Source of the DNA: Magnetococcales bacterium
GTDB lineage: Bacteria > Pseudomonadota > Magnetococcia > Magnetococcales > JADFXB01
Assembly: GCA_015233935.1 (NCBI GenBank)
Contig: JADFXB010000002.1
Location: 1 to 64,000 of the forward strand
Reading direction: 5' to 3'
DNA: 64,000 bases
Below the pieces are notes generated by a model. It had not been told where the DNA came from and made no database searches. It worked only from the letters and a program-made list of their open reading frames with translations. Shown piece after piece: positions 43,724 through 53,184 of the stretch (positions are counted from its first letter, which is position 1; each line of letters opens with the position of its first letter). Position numbers and translations under genes: made by a program.

Positions 43724-46297
43724 CTACCCCTGTTGCTCTGCATCCCGCTGTTTCTTTGCACATTCCAACAGGGCTTTGGCCATCTCCATGCCACGACGGT
43801 AGCGTTTATCGGGGGACTTGGCCAGGGCTTTCAGAATGACCCCTTCGATACACTCTTTCACCACCAGTTCCACATCGTCCATGGGGGGAGGGGGTTCCTG
43901 GGTAATTTGGAAGATGAGGGTAGTGATCTCCTTGGAGGTGAAGGGTAGGTGGCCGGTCAAGAGTTGATAGGCCATCACCCCCAGAGAGAAAATGTCGGAA
44001 CGTCCATCCACCGCACGACCAGAAACCTGCTCCGGCGACATGTATTGAGGGGTGCCCATGACCACCCCGGTCTTGGTCTTGGCCCGTTCACCCACGGTGA
44101 TGCGGGCAATGCCAAAGTCAGAAAGTTTTATTATTTTCTTGTCTGGATTGTACAAGACGTTACCGGGCTTCACATCCCGGTGCACCACACCATTGCGATG
44201 GGCATAGTCCAGGGCGACGGCCACCTTGGCAATGATCTCGATCACCATGGGCAACGGCAAACGACTGTTGGGACGGGTGAAGGGTTCCAGAGAGGTGCCA
44301 TCCACATATTCCATGGCGATAAAGGCCAGATCGTTATCCTCGCCCACATCGTAAAGGGTGACAATGTTGGGATGGTTTAAACGACCGGCACTTTCCGCTT
44401 CCTGGAAAAAGCGTCTTTTGGTGGCATCGGAATCTTCTCCCTCTTCGCTGCAATTTAACAAAGAGATGGCCTTGATGGCCAAAGCCCGGTTCATCTTGGG
44501 GTCCATGCCCAGATAGACCACCCCCATGGCCCCCCGTCCCAACTCCCGCTCTACCTGATAACGTCCCAAAGTGGGGAGGGTATTGGAACCGCTGGGCATG
44601 GCAGGAGCTACCAGGGTGCCTGAATTGTCCAGCATAATGCCAGTACTGTCACGCAAGGTGGTGACATGGCGGATACGCTCCTGCACATCCATAAAATCCG
44701 CCTTTTTGCTGGCTACCAGTTGGTAGACGCTGGCCGCTTTGCCGAATTGCCGACGACGCTCAAAATCCAGGCCCAAATTATAAAAAATTTCCACCATATT
44801 GGGCAGATCGGCACATTTTAAGAATTTTTCATAGGCCATATCCAACATGCCCTGGGTTTGCAGCGAGATGCCCAATAAACGATTGCTTTCCGCCGTCTCC
44901 GCCGCAGCCTGTAAATGCTGCTCCTGGGCGGTTATCATGCGCAGGGTGGCTATGATGAAAAAGCCCACCACCAGCATGAGCATGGGGCCGGCCATGGAGA
45001 TCCAGAGAAAAGATTGCATCATCAAATGCAGATGCATGGCGGTTAATGAGACCAGAATAATCAGGGTGGTCAAGGCCGCCATCCCAGCCGACATGCGGGG
45101 CAACAGGACAATAATATACAAGGCACAAAGTAAATAAACGGAAAGACGGGCTGGTTTGTACCACTCGGGAACGGTGAAATAAACTTCATCCAGAATGCTG
45201 GAAATGGTATGGGCGAGAATTTCCACCGGGGTGGTGGTGGGGGATAAGGGGGTGGGGTGGCGGGTGGTGACCCCAGTGGCGGTAACCCCCAACAAGACAA
45301 TTTTATCCCGATATTTTTGTGGCAGGATGCGCCCACTCAACACATCGTGGATGGAATCCACCTGAAAGGCGGGTTGAATGCCATCGGAATAGTAGAAGGG
45401 AAACATGCGCAGACGGGGATCGGTCTGAATCCACAATCTTCCCAATTGGATGCCTGCGCCCGGTCGCAGGATCACCCCCCGACTGTCGATCCCCAGGCTG
45501 TGGGCTGCCGACAACAAGGCGAGGGAGGGAAAGTAGGCTCCGTAGTAATCGATGGCCAAAGGCAGGGTGCGGACGCCACCGTCTGAATCCAGTGGGGTGA
45601 GAAGATGACCAATACCGGATGCCTCCGTTCCAAGAATTTCCAATGGTGGGGAGGCGGACTTGGCCAGCAGGGTTTGGTTGTCCCCTCCCTTGGTATGGGC
45701 GATGAAATTTTTCAATAAATAGGGGGGCAGGTCTTCCGAGGGCCTGCCCAAGGGGCGTCCCAGGGTGAAAGGCATGCCCAGCAGTACATTCCCGGCATGT
45801 CGTATGGACGTGGCCAAGTGTTTGTCTGCATCCAGATCGGCCAGGGCGTTGTCCAGCATGGTAGTCATGGTTTGCATATCCATGACCAGGCTGGGGAAGG
45901 TCAACATGGCTTTTTGTTCTTCAAGGGATTTTTTCAGACGGGAGGTGTCTAAAAAATTTTTCAGATTGATCAGGTGGGTTTGGCCGGGATCGGTCTGGGG
46001 TTCCAGATAAAACAGGGTATTGATAATTTGTTTGGGTCTGCCCTTGGAGAGGAGGTCTATTGCTTTGGCGTGGAGATTGCGCGACCAGGGCCAACGTCCC
46101 AGTCGGGAGATGCTCTCATCGTCCACTGCTACAATGACGATCCGATCCTGCAAAGGGGTATAACTGGCGACCCTCACCCCCCAATCGTAGAGGGCGCGTT
46201 CCATGTTTTGGATCAGCGGGTGCTGATCCATGAACAAAAATGCCAGCAGGAGAATTCCGCCCACCAGCCATGAATTTTTCCAGTCGGTGAACTTCAT
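43724..46297 (-). CDS. CHASE2 sensor Ser/Thr protein kinase
   Basis: 857 aa; CHASE2-like extracytoplasmic region (RIVIVAVDDESISRLGRWPWSR), TM helices, kinase ELGRGAMGVVYLGMD, VVHRDVKPGNVLY, KLSDFGIARI. Confidence 0.92.
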   Translation of the reverse strand: MKFTDWKNSWLVGGILLLAFLFMDQHPLIQNMERALYDWGVRVASYTPLQDRIVIVAVDDESISRLGRWPWSRNLHAKAIDLLSKGRPKQIINTLFYLEPQTDPGQTHLINLKNFLDTSRLKKSLEEQKAMLTFPSLVMDMQTMTTMLDNALADLDADKHLATSIRHAGNVLLGMPFTLGRPLGRPSEDLPPYLLKNFIAHTKGGDNQTLLAKSASPPLEILGTEASGIGHLLTPLDSDGGVRTLPLAIDYYGAYFPSLALLSAAHSLGIDSRGVILRPGAGIQLGRLWIQTDPRLRMFPFYYSDGIQPAFQVDSIHDVLSGRILPQKYRDKIVLLGVTATGVTTRHPTPLSPTTTPVEILAHTISSILDEVYFTVPEWYKPARLSVYLLCALYIIVLLPRMSAGMAALTTLIILVSLTAMHLHLMMQSFLWISMAGPMLMLVVGFFIIATLRMITAQEQHLQAAAETAESNRLLGISLQTQGMLDMAYEKFLKCADLPNMVEIFYNLGLDFERRRQFGKAASVYQLVASKKADFMDVQERIRHVTTLRDSTGIMLDNSGTLVAPAMPSGSNTLPTLGRYQVERELGRGAMGVVYLGMDPKMNRALAIKAISLLNCSEEGEDSDATKRRFFQEAESAGRLNHPNIVTLYDVGEDNDLAFIAMEYVDGTSLEPFTRPNSRLPLPMVIEIIAKVAVALDYAHRNGVVHRDVKPGNVLYNPDKKIIKLSDFGIARITVGERAKTKTGVVMGTPQYMSPEQVSGRAVDGRSDIFSLGVMAYQLLTGHLPFTSKEITTLIFQITQEPPPPMDDVELVVKECIEGVILKALAKSPDKRYRRGMEMAKALLECAKKQRDAEQQG

Positions 46298-46349
46298 GGT
46301 GCCACGGTTGTGCTGGAGAAAAAGTGCAAGTTTACAGGTAGTGTGTGAA

Positions 46350-47126
46350 CTAATTCAATAAATAATCAACCTGATAGCCCCCACTTTCACGAATTTTCCG
46401 GCACATGCGGCGGGCAATGAGCAACAGGAGTTGGCGTTGGGTATCGGGATGGTTCTCTCCCAACAGGTCCAGCCGTTTTTTGGTCAGAACGAACAGGTAG
46501 GTTTCCACCATGGCTAAAGCATCGCAGGCGCGGGGTTTCTCATCCAATAAAGAGAGTTCTCCCAGGCTTTTGCCGGGGCCGATGGTGGCAAAATTCTGGT
46601 CGTAGGAGTCCCCATCGTCGTAGGAAAGGGAAATTTCTCCCCGCAGAACCAATCCCAGATTGTGATTGTGATCCCCCATTTGAAACAAAGAGGTTCCTGG
46701 TGCAATCTTGTAGAGTTCCCAATAGGGAGCCAGAATTTTGATATGGCTCCAGTCCATGGTTTCCAGCCAGCGGGATTGATAGAGCAATTCCGCTTTTTTG
46801 CCAGGACTTAAAATGACCCTCTTGAGTTGCCCTTTGACCGGTTGATTGACCGCTTCAATGGGGGCTTCGTCATCCTTCTTTTTGGGATCGCTGCCATGTT
46901 TGGGTTTGTTGGATAAGGAAAGAATCATGGTGCCCATGAGTTCAGCGTTTTCTTCCTCTTCCTCTTCGCCAATCAAATCCGGGGTGTTGCCAAGGGGGGG
47001 CTTGCTGGGGGCGGAGACATAAAAAACATTATGGCAAAAGGAGCAACGCATTTTCCGGGAGCCTTGTCCCAGCTTGCGCTCGTCAATTTCAAAACTGCTT
47101 TTGCATTGGGTGCAGAGGACAATCAC
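46350..47126 (-). CDS. MJ0042 zinc-ribbon plus cyclic nucleotide-binding domain protein
   Basis: MIVLCTQCKSSFEIDERKLGQGSRKMRCSFCHNVFYV; CNB-like LFQMGDHNHNLGLVLRGEISLSYDD...GPGKSLGELSLLDEKPRACDALA. Confidence 0.85.
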   Translation of the reverse strand: MIVLCTQCKSSFEIDERKLGQGSRKMRCSFCHNVFYVSAPSKPPLGNTPDLIGEEEEEENAELMGTMILSLSNKPKHGSDPKKKDDEAPIEAVNQPVKGQLKRVILSPGKKAELLYQSRWLETMDWSHIKILAPYWELYKIAPGTSLFQMGDHNHNLGLVLRGEISLSYDDGDSYDQNFATIGPGKSLGELSLLDEKPRACDALAMVETYLFVLTKKRLDLLGENHPDTQRQLLLLIARRMCRKIRESGGYQVDYLLN

Positions 47127-47436
47127 CCGTGAGCCTCCAATCCAATTCGTGGGCTAATCCGTTTCTCACTAAGGCAAATACAATCGCTTGAGTGTATTAT
47201 CCCTGGTTGGCAAAGACAAGAGAAGACAAGCCATTTGATCTTCGCCATCCTCTTTTTGTGCCCGTGGCAGGCTATTTTTAATCTTTTTTTCTGGGAGGTT
47301 TGGAAATATTGAATTGGGGGTATTTCATGGGGAGATTATCTTGTGTTAGGATGGTATGCTGGTTTAACCTGTTTGAGACCTGTCATGAAACCTATTTTTT
47401 AAGGGTTGTCGTTGGGACGGTTGCCTGGGGATTGGC

Positions 47437-48012
47437 ATGAGAAACAACAGAAGCGAACTATCCTCCTCCCGTTCTGCCCAAGGCATGCGGAGGTTGGAAA
47501 AAGGGTCGGTGTTGGCCAATCAAAAAATTGGTCGCAGACCCCGTCCGTCTCAGGCCGCCGTGAGCGAAGGAGGTGGTGGGGTAACCTGGCGCATGCCTCT
47601 GCGCCGTTCTCAGGTCTCTTTTGCCCACCGGTTGATTTTACGTCTGTTGCATGATGGATTTTGGTTATTGGCGGTGGTTGGTTTGTCGATAAAGTGGGTG
47701 GTGGAACTTTTCACCGGGGATGCCCAAATGCGACAAAACCGGGAACAGGTTGCCGTGGAACCGGATATGGATGAGTGGGAAGAGGGCCCACAGCACGACC
47801 ATACTCATTCCCAGCGGTCGATGATTGAACCCTGGGATGAGGTTGAAGTGGTGGCAACAGCCAACCTGCAAGATTTTGAATCCATGAAAATGGCTTCCCT
47901 GGAAGCGGAAGAGAAGGAACTCTCTGAAGAGGAGCTGACCGATCAGGCAGCCTCACTCCGCTCCCGTCTTGAACGTGATCACTCCCCGCTTGCTGAAAAC
48001 AAGGCGGGATGA
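47437..48012 (+). CDS. Hypothetical single-TM protein with acidic C-terminal region
   Basis: 191-aa ORF upstream of the kinase, one TM (LLHDGFWLLAVVGLSIKWVVELF). Confidence 0.5.
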   Translation: MRNNRSELSSSRSAQGMRRLEKGSVLANQKIGRRPRPSQAAVSEGGGGVTWRMPLRRSQVSFAHRLILRLLHDGFWLLAVVGLSIKWVVELFTGDAQMRQNREQVAVEPDMDEWEEGPQHDHTHSQRSMIEPWDEVEVVATANLQDFESMKMASLEAEEKELSEEELTDQAASLRSRLERDHSPLAENKAG

Positions 48013-48105
48013 CAATGACAGGTTGGTGGGGGATGTTTTCTAGGACCATTCCGGTACACTCTTATGGGGTGACCGGCAAGTAACGATGGATATTGATTTG
48101 TACCC

Positions 48106-50055
48106 ATGACACAAGGACAAACTTACGACACACTTCCCCCCGGAACCATGCTCTTGTGGTATGAAATCGAGCGGGTTCTTGGCAAGGGTGGTTTTGGGGT
48201 GACCTATCTGGGGCAGGATACCAACCTGGATCAACCGGTTGCGATTAAAGAATATCTGCCGGTGGGGTTTGCTGCCCGTGGTGAAGGTTATGCTGTTTTG
48301 CCCGTCTCTCCCTCTGCCAAGGAAACCTATGAATGGGGGTTGGAACGCTTCCTGAAAGAGGCGCAAATTCTGGCGCGCTTTCGCCATCCCAGTATTGTGC
48401 GGGTGCTCAGCTTTTTTCGTCATGCCAACACCGCCTATATGGTGATGGAATACGAAGAAGGGGAAAGCCTGGAAGCCCTGTTACGTCGCAAAAAGGTTCT
48501 CTCCGAAGCAGAAATCAATGTCATCCTTCCTCCCATGCTAAGTGCCATGGAGGCCCTGCATAAGGCGGAATACATTCATCGGGATATCAAACCTGCCAAT
48601 ATTTTCATCCGGCGGGATGGCTCCCCGGTGCTTCTGGACTTTGGCTCTGCCCGCCAGGCGGTGGCCGGGCAAGCCCACCAAATGACCAGCCTTTTGAGTC
48701 TTGGCTACTCTCCCTTTGAACAGTATGATGCCTCCAACGCACGCCAAGGCCCCTGGTCGGATATCTATTCCATGGGTGGGGTGCTCTATCGGGCTGTGGT
48801 AGGCGAAAAGCCGGTGGATGCGGCTGTACGCATCGGGGCGAGGCTTCGCAATGAACCCGATCCCATGAAATCCGCCTATGAGTTGCGGAAAGGGCGTTAT
48901 TCAGAGGGATTTTTAAAAGCCATCGATAAAGCCCTGATGGTGATGGATACCGACCGTCCGCAAAGCATTGCCGCTTGGCGACCCATGATTACGGGACAAG
49001 GTGGGGGTGAGGAACCACCTGTGGTGCGTTCTGCGCCACAACCACCGCCTCCATCTCCACCTCCGGAACCAAGCTATCGGGAAGAAGACAAAACTCCGGT
49101 GGTGGAAGAAAGAGCCAGCCAAACCGGTCTGTTGGGAATGGCCAAACAAAACAGCCAGCCCAAAAAGAGCACTTGGCGCAGTTTCATAGCCTCCATCAAC
49201 GATCGGGGAGGCGCGGCCAAGCCCGCTGTTCAGGAGAAAGAAAATACTGGTCTGGGCAGACTTGTCATTCAGGAGAACACCCCCTCCCTGGAAGCGGTTA
49301 TTGCTCCGCCACCGGCTCCTTTTAAGGATCGTGCACCGGGTACACCCTGGACCGAACCTTTGACCCAGGTTGAATTCGTCTGGATCCCTCCTGGAAAATT
49401 CACCATGGGTAGCCCACGGGATGAATCCTCCCGTAAACCCGATGAAGGTCCCCAGCACGAAGTGGAACTGGATGGTTTTTGGATGGGCAAATATCCCATT
49501 ACCTGGACCCAATGGAAACGGGTTATGGGGGATCCCAGAGGACTCTACCAGCACGAAAGAGGGGATTTTCCCGTGGAGCGGGTGTTGTGGGAGGATACCC
49601 AGAATTTCTTGCGTAAATTCTTGCGCATGGTGGGGGGAAACGTGCGGGCCAGACTGCCCACTGAAGCAGAATGGGAATATGCTGCCCGGGCCGGAACGCC
49701 CTATACCTACTTTTTTGGCGATGATCCCGCCCTGCTTAAAGACTACGCCTGGTATTCCCTCAATTCAGGCGGCTCCACCCAGCCGGTGGGATTGAAAAAA
49801 CCCAATCCCTGGGGGTTGCATGATATTTTGGGCAATGTGTGGGAGTGGACTGAAGACTGGTACAGCGAAGATTATTATCAGAATTCTCCTCAGCGCAATC
49901 CCCGTGGTGCACCTTTTGGTGATGTGCGGGTGAGACGTGGCGGAAGTTGGCGCAGCCATGCCAATGCCTGTCGTATTGCCCACCGTAATCGGGTTGCTGT
50001 CCAGGCCAACAGCAGTGCTTTGGGGTTCCGACTGGTCAAGCTGGAAGACAGTTGA
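48106..50055 (+). CDS. Ser/Thr protein kinase fused to SUMF1/FGE-like domain
   Basis: Kinase VLGKGGFGVTYLGQDT, YIHRDIKPANIFI, LLDFGSARQ; C-terminal FVWIPPGKFTMGSPRDE, RLPTEAEWEYAARAG, DILGNVWEWTEDWY, RRGGSWRSHANACR. Confidence 0.93.
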   Translation: MTQGQTYDTLPPGTMLLWYEIERVLGKGGFGVTYLGQDTNLDQPVAIKEYLPVGFAARGEGYAVLPVSPSAKETYEWGLERFLKEAQILARFRHPSIVRVLSFFRHANTAYMVMEYEEGESLEALLRRKKVLSEAEINVILPPMLSAMEALHKAEYIHRDIKPANIFIRRDGSPVLLDFGSARQAVAGQAHQMTSLLSLGYSPFEQYDASNARQGPWSDIYSMGGVLYRAVVGEKPVDAAVRIGARLRNEPDPMKSAYELRKGRYSEGFLKAIDKALMVMDTDRPQSIAAWRPMITGQGGGEEPPVVRSAPQPPPPSPPPEPSYREEDKTPVVEERASQTGLLGMAKQNSQPKKSTWRSFIASINDRGGAAKPAVQEKENTGLGRLVIQENTPSLEAVIAPPPAPFKDRAPGTPWTEPLTQVEFVWIPPGKFTMGSPRDESSRKPDEGPQHEVELDGFWMGKYPITWTQWKRVMGDPRGLYQHERGDFPVERVLWEDTQNFLRKFLRMVGGNVRARLPTEAEWEYAARAGTPYTYFFGDDPALLKDYAWYSLNSGGSTQPVGLKKPNPWGLHDILGNVWEWTEDWYSEDYYQNSPQRNPRGAPFGDVRVRRGGSWRSHANACRIAHRNRVAVQANSSALGFRLVKLEDS

Positions 50056-50057
50056 GA

Positions 50058-50384
50058 TTATTCCATATCCTCAAACGATAATCCCAGCCCGTGCGGGGCG
50101 ACCCTGGCTACCTGACAGGGAATGGTTACCATGTAGTGGCCATTCCCTTGTTCCATTTCTACCTCCACCACTCCGTGATCTCCCACTTGAATTCCCGCCG
50201 TCGCACGGTTAGTTTTTAAAAATGCTCCATTCAAACTAACATCTAAAGTTGTTCCTGGCCATTTTTCCCCATGCTGGTCACTAAAGATCATGGACCGGGC
50301 ATAAGAGAAACGATCCTCGGAGCGAATTTTCTCCAGGGAAGCCAGGGGGGCGGAGGGTGGGGTGGTTGGCAGTTCGGCTGTCAT
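50058..50384 (-). CDS. PilZ-domain protein
   Basis: 108 aa; RSEDRFSYARSMIFSD...GTTLDVSLNGAFLKT (RxxxR...DxSxxG-type). Confidence 0.75.
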   Translation of the reverse strand: MTAELPTTPPSAPLASLEKIRSEDRFSYARSMIFSDQHGEKWPGTTLDVSLNGAFLKTNRATAGIQVGDHGVVEVEMEQGNGHYMVTIPCQVARVAPHGLGLSFEDME

Positions 50385-50733
50385 CGGGTATCTTTCAAAA
50401 GGATAAACTATAAAGGGGGAAGATTACGCTTCGTTCATCCAGCTTGGAAATTGTGCAATGTGGGAGAAAAATTGTCGAGAGCCAAAATGATATCTTTCCC
50501 AAATTGACAGGTATGTTAAACTCTTTTTAAGAGAGGGAGTGAAGGGAATTTTGGATACGTTGAATGAGAAAAATTGTCAGGAGGTTCATTTATCCTGCTT
50601 ATATATTCTTCTGTTTGACCACGACTAATTCTCTGCATAGCCAACGGGGGGTGCGGAGCGATCTTGCAAAATAGGATAATGTTGGAAAGATCGTCATTGT
50701 CCGAATTAATAGATAACACTGGGGGAGTCGTCA

Positions 50734-53133
50734 ATGTTCCGAAATATTCGCGTTGGAGTGTTGCTGTTCCTGCCCGTCCTGACTCTGCTCCTTACCGTTC
50801 TATTGGTAAGTTGGCTTAATTATCAAGCTACTAACCAACATAACGACCTGTGGCGCGAAAGCCTTTTGAAAAGTAACATCCTCCTGTTGGTGGTGGACAA
50901 CGCCCGCGGTGCCCAGGTCCACTTCAAAAAACAGGTCCAGGAATGGAAAAATATCCTCCTGCGGGGAACCGATAAATCTAAATTTGACAAATATCTCAAA
51001 GCCTTCGAAGACGAAGAAAAAATGGTCCAGGAAAACCTGGATATCGTCGGTAATTCCCTCAAAGAATACCAATTTGATATCTCTATGATTACCAATCTGG
51101 CGGCAGCACACCTGGATCTTGGTAAAAAATATCGGGAAGCCCTCAAACAATTCGATCCCAATAATCCAGAAAGCTTCCGCCAGGTGGACAAACTGGTCAC
51201 CGGCATGGACCGGGAACCCACCAAACAAATGGATGCCATGGTGGATAAAAGCCTAAGCTTTGCCAGCACCATCCTGGACAATATTGAAACGGAAAACGCC
51301 AGCCGTATCAATAGTCACCAAAAATTTATGATGGGAATCAATGGTCTGCTTCTTCTGGTTGGCTTAATTCTAAGCTACTTGGCCAGGCAGGCGATCATCA
51401 ATCGTCTGCGCCTGTTGGGTAAAGTGGTGGAAGAAATGAACCAGGGACGCCTCACCATGCAAATGGATGTGAGCGGGAAACCCGACGAAATCGGCGTCCT
51501 CATGCGCGATTTCAAAGCCATGGCCGATAACCTTTCCCACACCATCCGTACCATCATCCTGCAATCGGAAACCATCATCGCAGTGGTCACCGAATCCCTC
51601 GGGGTCAAGAAAGTATTGACCGATGATGCCGCCGCCACCTACAGCATGGCGGAAGAGGTGGTCAGAGAAAACGATCGCCTGGATCAACTCACCGAAACCT
51701 TGCGGGGAGATATCGAACAGACCGATCAAAACGTCAATACCGTCGCCGAATCGGCGGATGAACTCTCCCGCAACATCAATACCATCGCCGCTGCCGCCGA
51801 AGAGGCCAGTCAAAATGTCACCACCGTGGCTTCCGCTGCGGAAGAAATGACCGCCAATATTGCAGAAGTCAATGAAAACCTGGAAAGGGTCAATGAATCG
51901 GTTACCACCGTCACCACCGCCATGGATGATCTCAATCGTGTCACCGACGAAGTCCGTAAAAGATGTGTGGCCGCCAGTACCGAATCGGGTCAAGCCAATC
52001 ACGCCGCCCAGGGTAGTGCCCAGTTGATGGAGTCCCTGGTCGCCTCCGCCAACGAAATTGGTAAAGTGGTGGATGTGATCAACAGTATCGCCGAACAAAC
52101 CAACATGTTGGCCTTGAATGCCGCCATCGAATCCGCCGGCGCAGGTGATGCGGGTAAGGGATTTGCCGTGGTGGCCAATGAGGTCAAGGAGCTGGCACGG
52201 CAAACCGCCGAAGCCACCAACATGATCTCCGAACGGATTGAAGATATCCGTCGTAACACCGCCCAAGCCACGGAAGCCAATAAAGGGATCACCCGCAGCA
52301 TCCAGCGCATGGATTCCGCCAATCAGGAGATCACCCAGTCCATCAATATGCAAAACCGGACTATCCAGGAGATTGGTCGCTCCATGGAGAGGGTCTCCAA
52401 GGCTTCCCATGAAGTCACCCGCAGTGCCAGGGAGATGCAACACGCCGCCGAAGATGTCTCCCGCTCTGCCCAGGAAGCTGCCATGGGAACCCAGGAAATT
52501 GCCCGCTCTGCCGCATTTTCCGCCTCAGCCGCTGATAGAGTCGCCTCTGCCACCACTGAAACCCGCCTGCGTACCGAAAAGATGGCAACCTCTGCCCAAG
52601 AAATTTTTGCCTCCTCCGCCGAAGTGCAGAAAGTGGGCCTCAAGGTTATGGATCTGGTCAATTACATGAACGGCTCCATCCACCAGTCGGGCATGCTCTC
52701 TGACGTGGTGAACGATACCAGCCTCAATCTGCAACGCACCTCCCACGGAGTGGAAGTAGGCAAGCCGCCCTTTGATGTCAAAGCCATCAAACAGGCCCAT
52801 TTGGCTTGGTTGGGACGCTTGGAACAGGTCATTCGTGGTCGTACCCTCCTCAAACCAGAAGAGGTGGCCACCGGGCATGATTGTGCTTTTGGCAAATGGT
52901 ATGACAAGGAAGGAACCTCCCGTTTTGGTCACATGCCCAAATTCCAGGAGTTGGGACGGGTGCACATGCAGGTGCATGAAACTGCCAGAGAAGTGGTGCG
53001 CCTGATGGTGAATACCAAACCCGAAGAGGCCAAGCAAAAGATGGAAGAGTTCAATACCATCCGTAAACACCTCTTTGAACTGCTGGATGAGGTTTATCTG
53101 GATTTGGAAGCCATTCGGATTGTTAATTCCTGA
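50734..53133 (+). CDS. Methyl-accepting chemotaxis protein with C-terminal CZB domain
   Basis: HAMP-like region, signalling tip [59 protein letters not shown]...[10 protein letters not shown]...HMQVHETA. Confidence 0.93.
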   Translation: MFRNIRVGVLLFLPVLTLLLTVLLVSWLNYQATNQHNDLWRESLLKSNILLLVVDNARGAQVHFKKQVQEWKNILLRGTDKSKFDKYLKAFEDEEKMVQENLDIVGNSLKEYQFDISMITNLAAAHLDLGKKYREALKQFDPNNPESFRQVDKLVTGMDREPTKQMDAMVDKSLSFASTILDNIETENASRINSHQKFMMGINGLLLLVGLILSYLARQAIINRLRLLGKVVEEMNQGRLTMQMDVSGKPDEIGVLMRDFKAMADNLSHTIRTIILQSETIIAVVTESLGVKKVLTDDAAATYSMAEEVVRENDRLDQLTETLRGDIEQTDQNVNTVAESADELSRNINTIAAAAEEASQNVTTVASAAEEMTANIAEVNENLERVNESVTTVTTAMDDLNRVTDEVRKRCVAASTESGQANHAAQGSAQLMESLVASANEIGKVVDVINSIAEQTNMLALNAAIESAGAGDAGKGFAVVANEVKELARQTAEATNMISERIEDIRRNTAQATEANKGITRSIQRMDSANQEITQSINMQNRTIQEIGRSMERVSKASHEVTRSAREMQHAAEDVSRSAQEAAMGTQEIARSAAFSASAADRVASATTETRLRTEKMATSAQEIFASSAEVQKVGLKVMDLVNYMNGSIHQSGMLSDVVNDTSLNLQRTSHGVEVGKPPFDVKAIKQAHLAWLGRLEQVIRGRTLLKPEEVATGHDCAFGKWYDKEGTSRFGHMPKFQELGRVHMQVHETAREVVRLMVNTKPEEAKQKMEEFNTIRKHLFELLDEVYLDLEAIRIVNS

Positions 53134-53155
53134 TCCACGGTTCAGTAGATGAAAT

Positions 53156-53184
53156 AAAAAAAGGGGCTATCGCCCCTTTTTTTT
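53156..53184. terminator. Bidirectional rho-independent terminator between convergent genes
   Basis: AAAAAAAGGGGC-TATC-GCCCCTTTTTTTT between the MCP stop and the pepN stop. Confidence 0.88.

Noticed and set aside
51370-52443. 357-aa minus-strand Gly/His/Asp-rich ORF
   Set aside because: Antisense to the MCP signalling domain; composition mirrors heptad-rich coding sequence.
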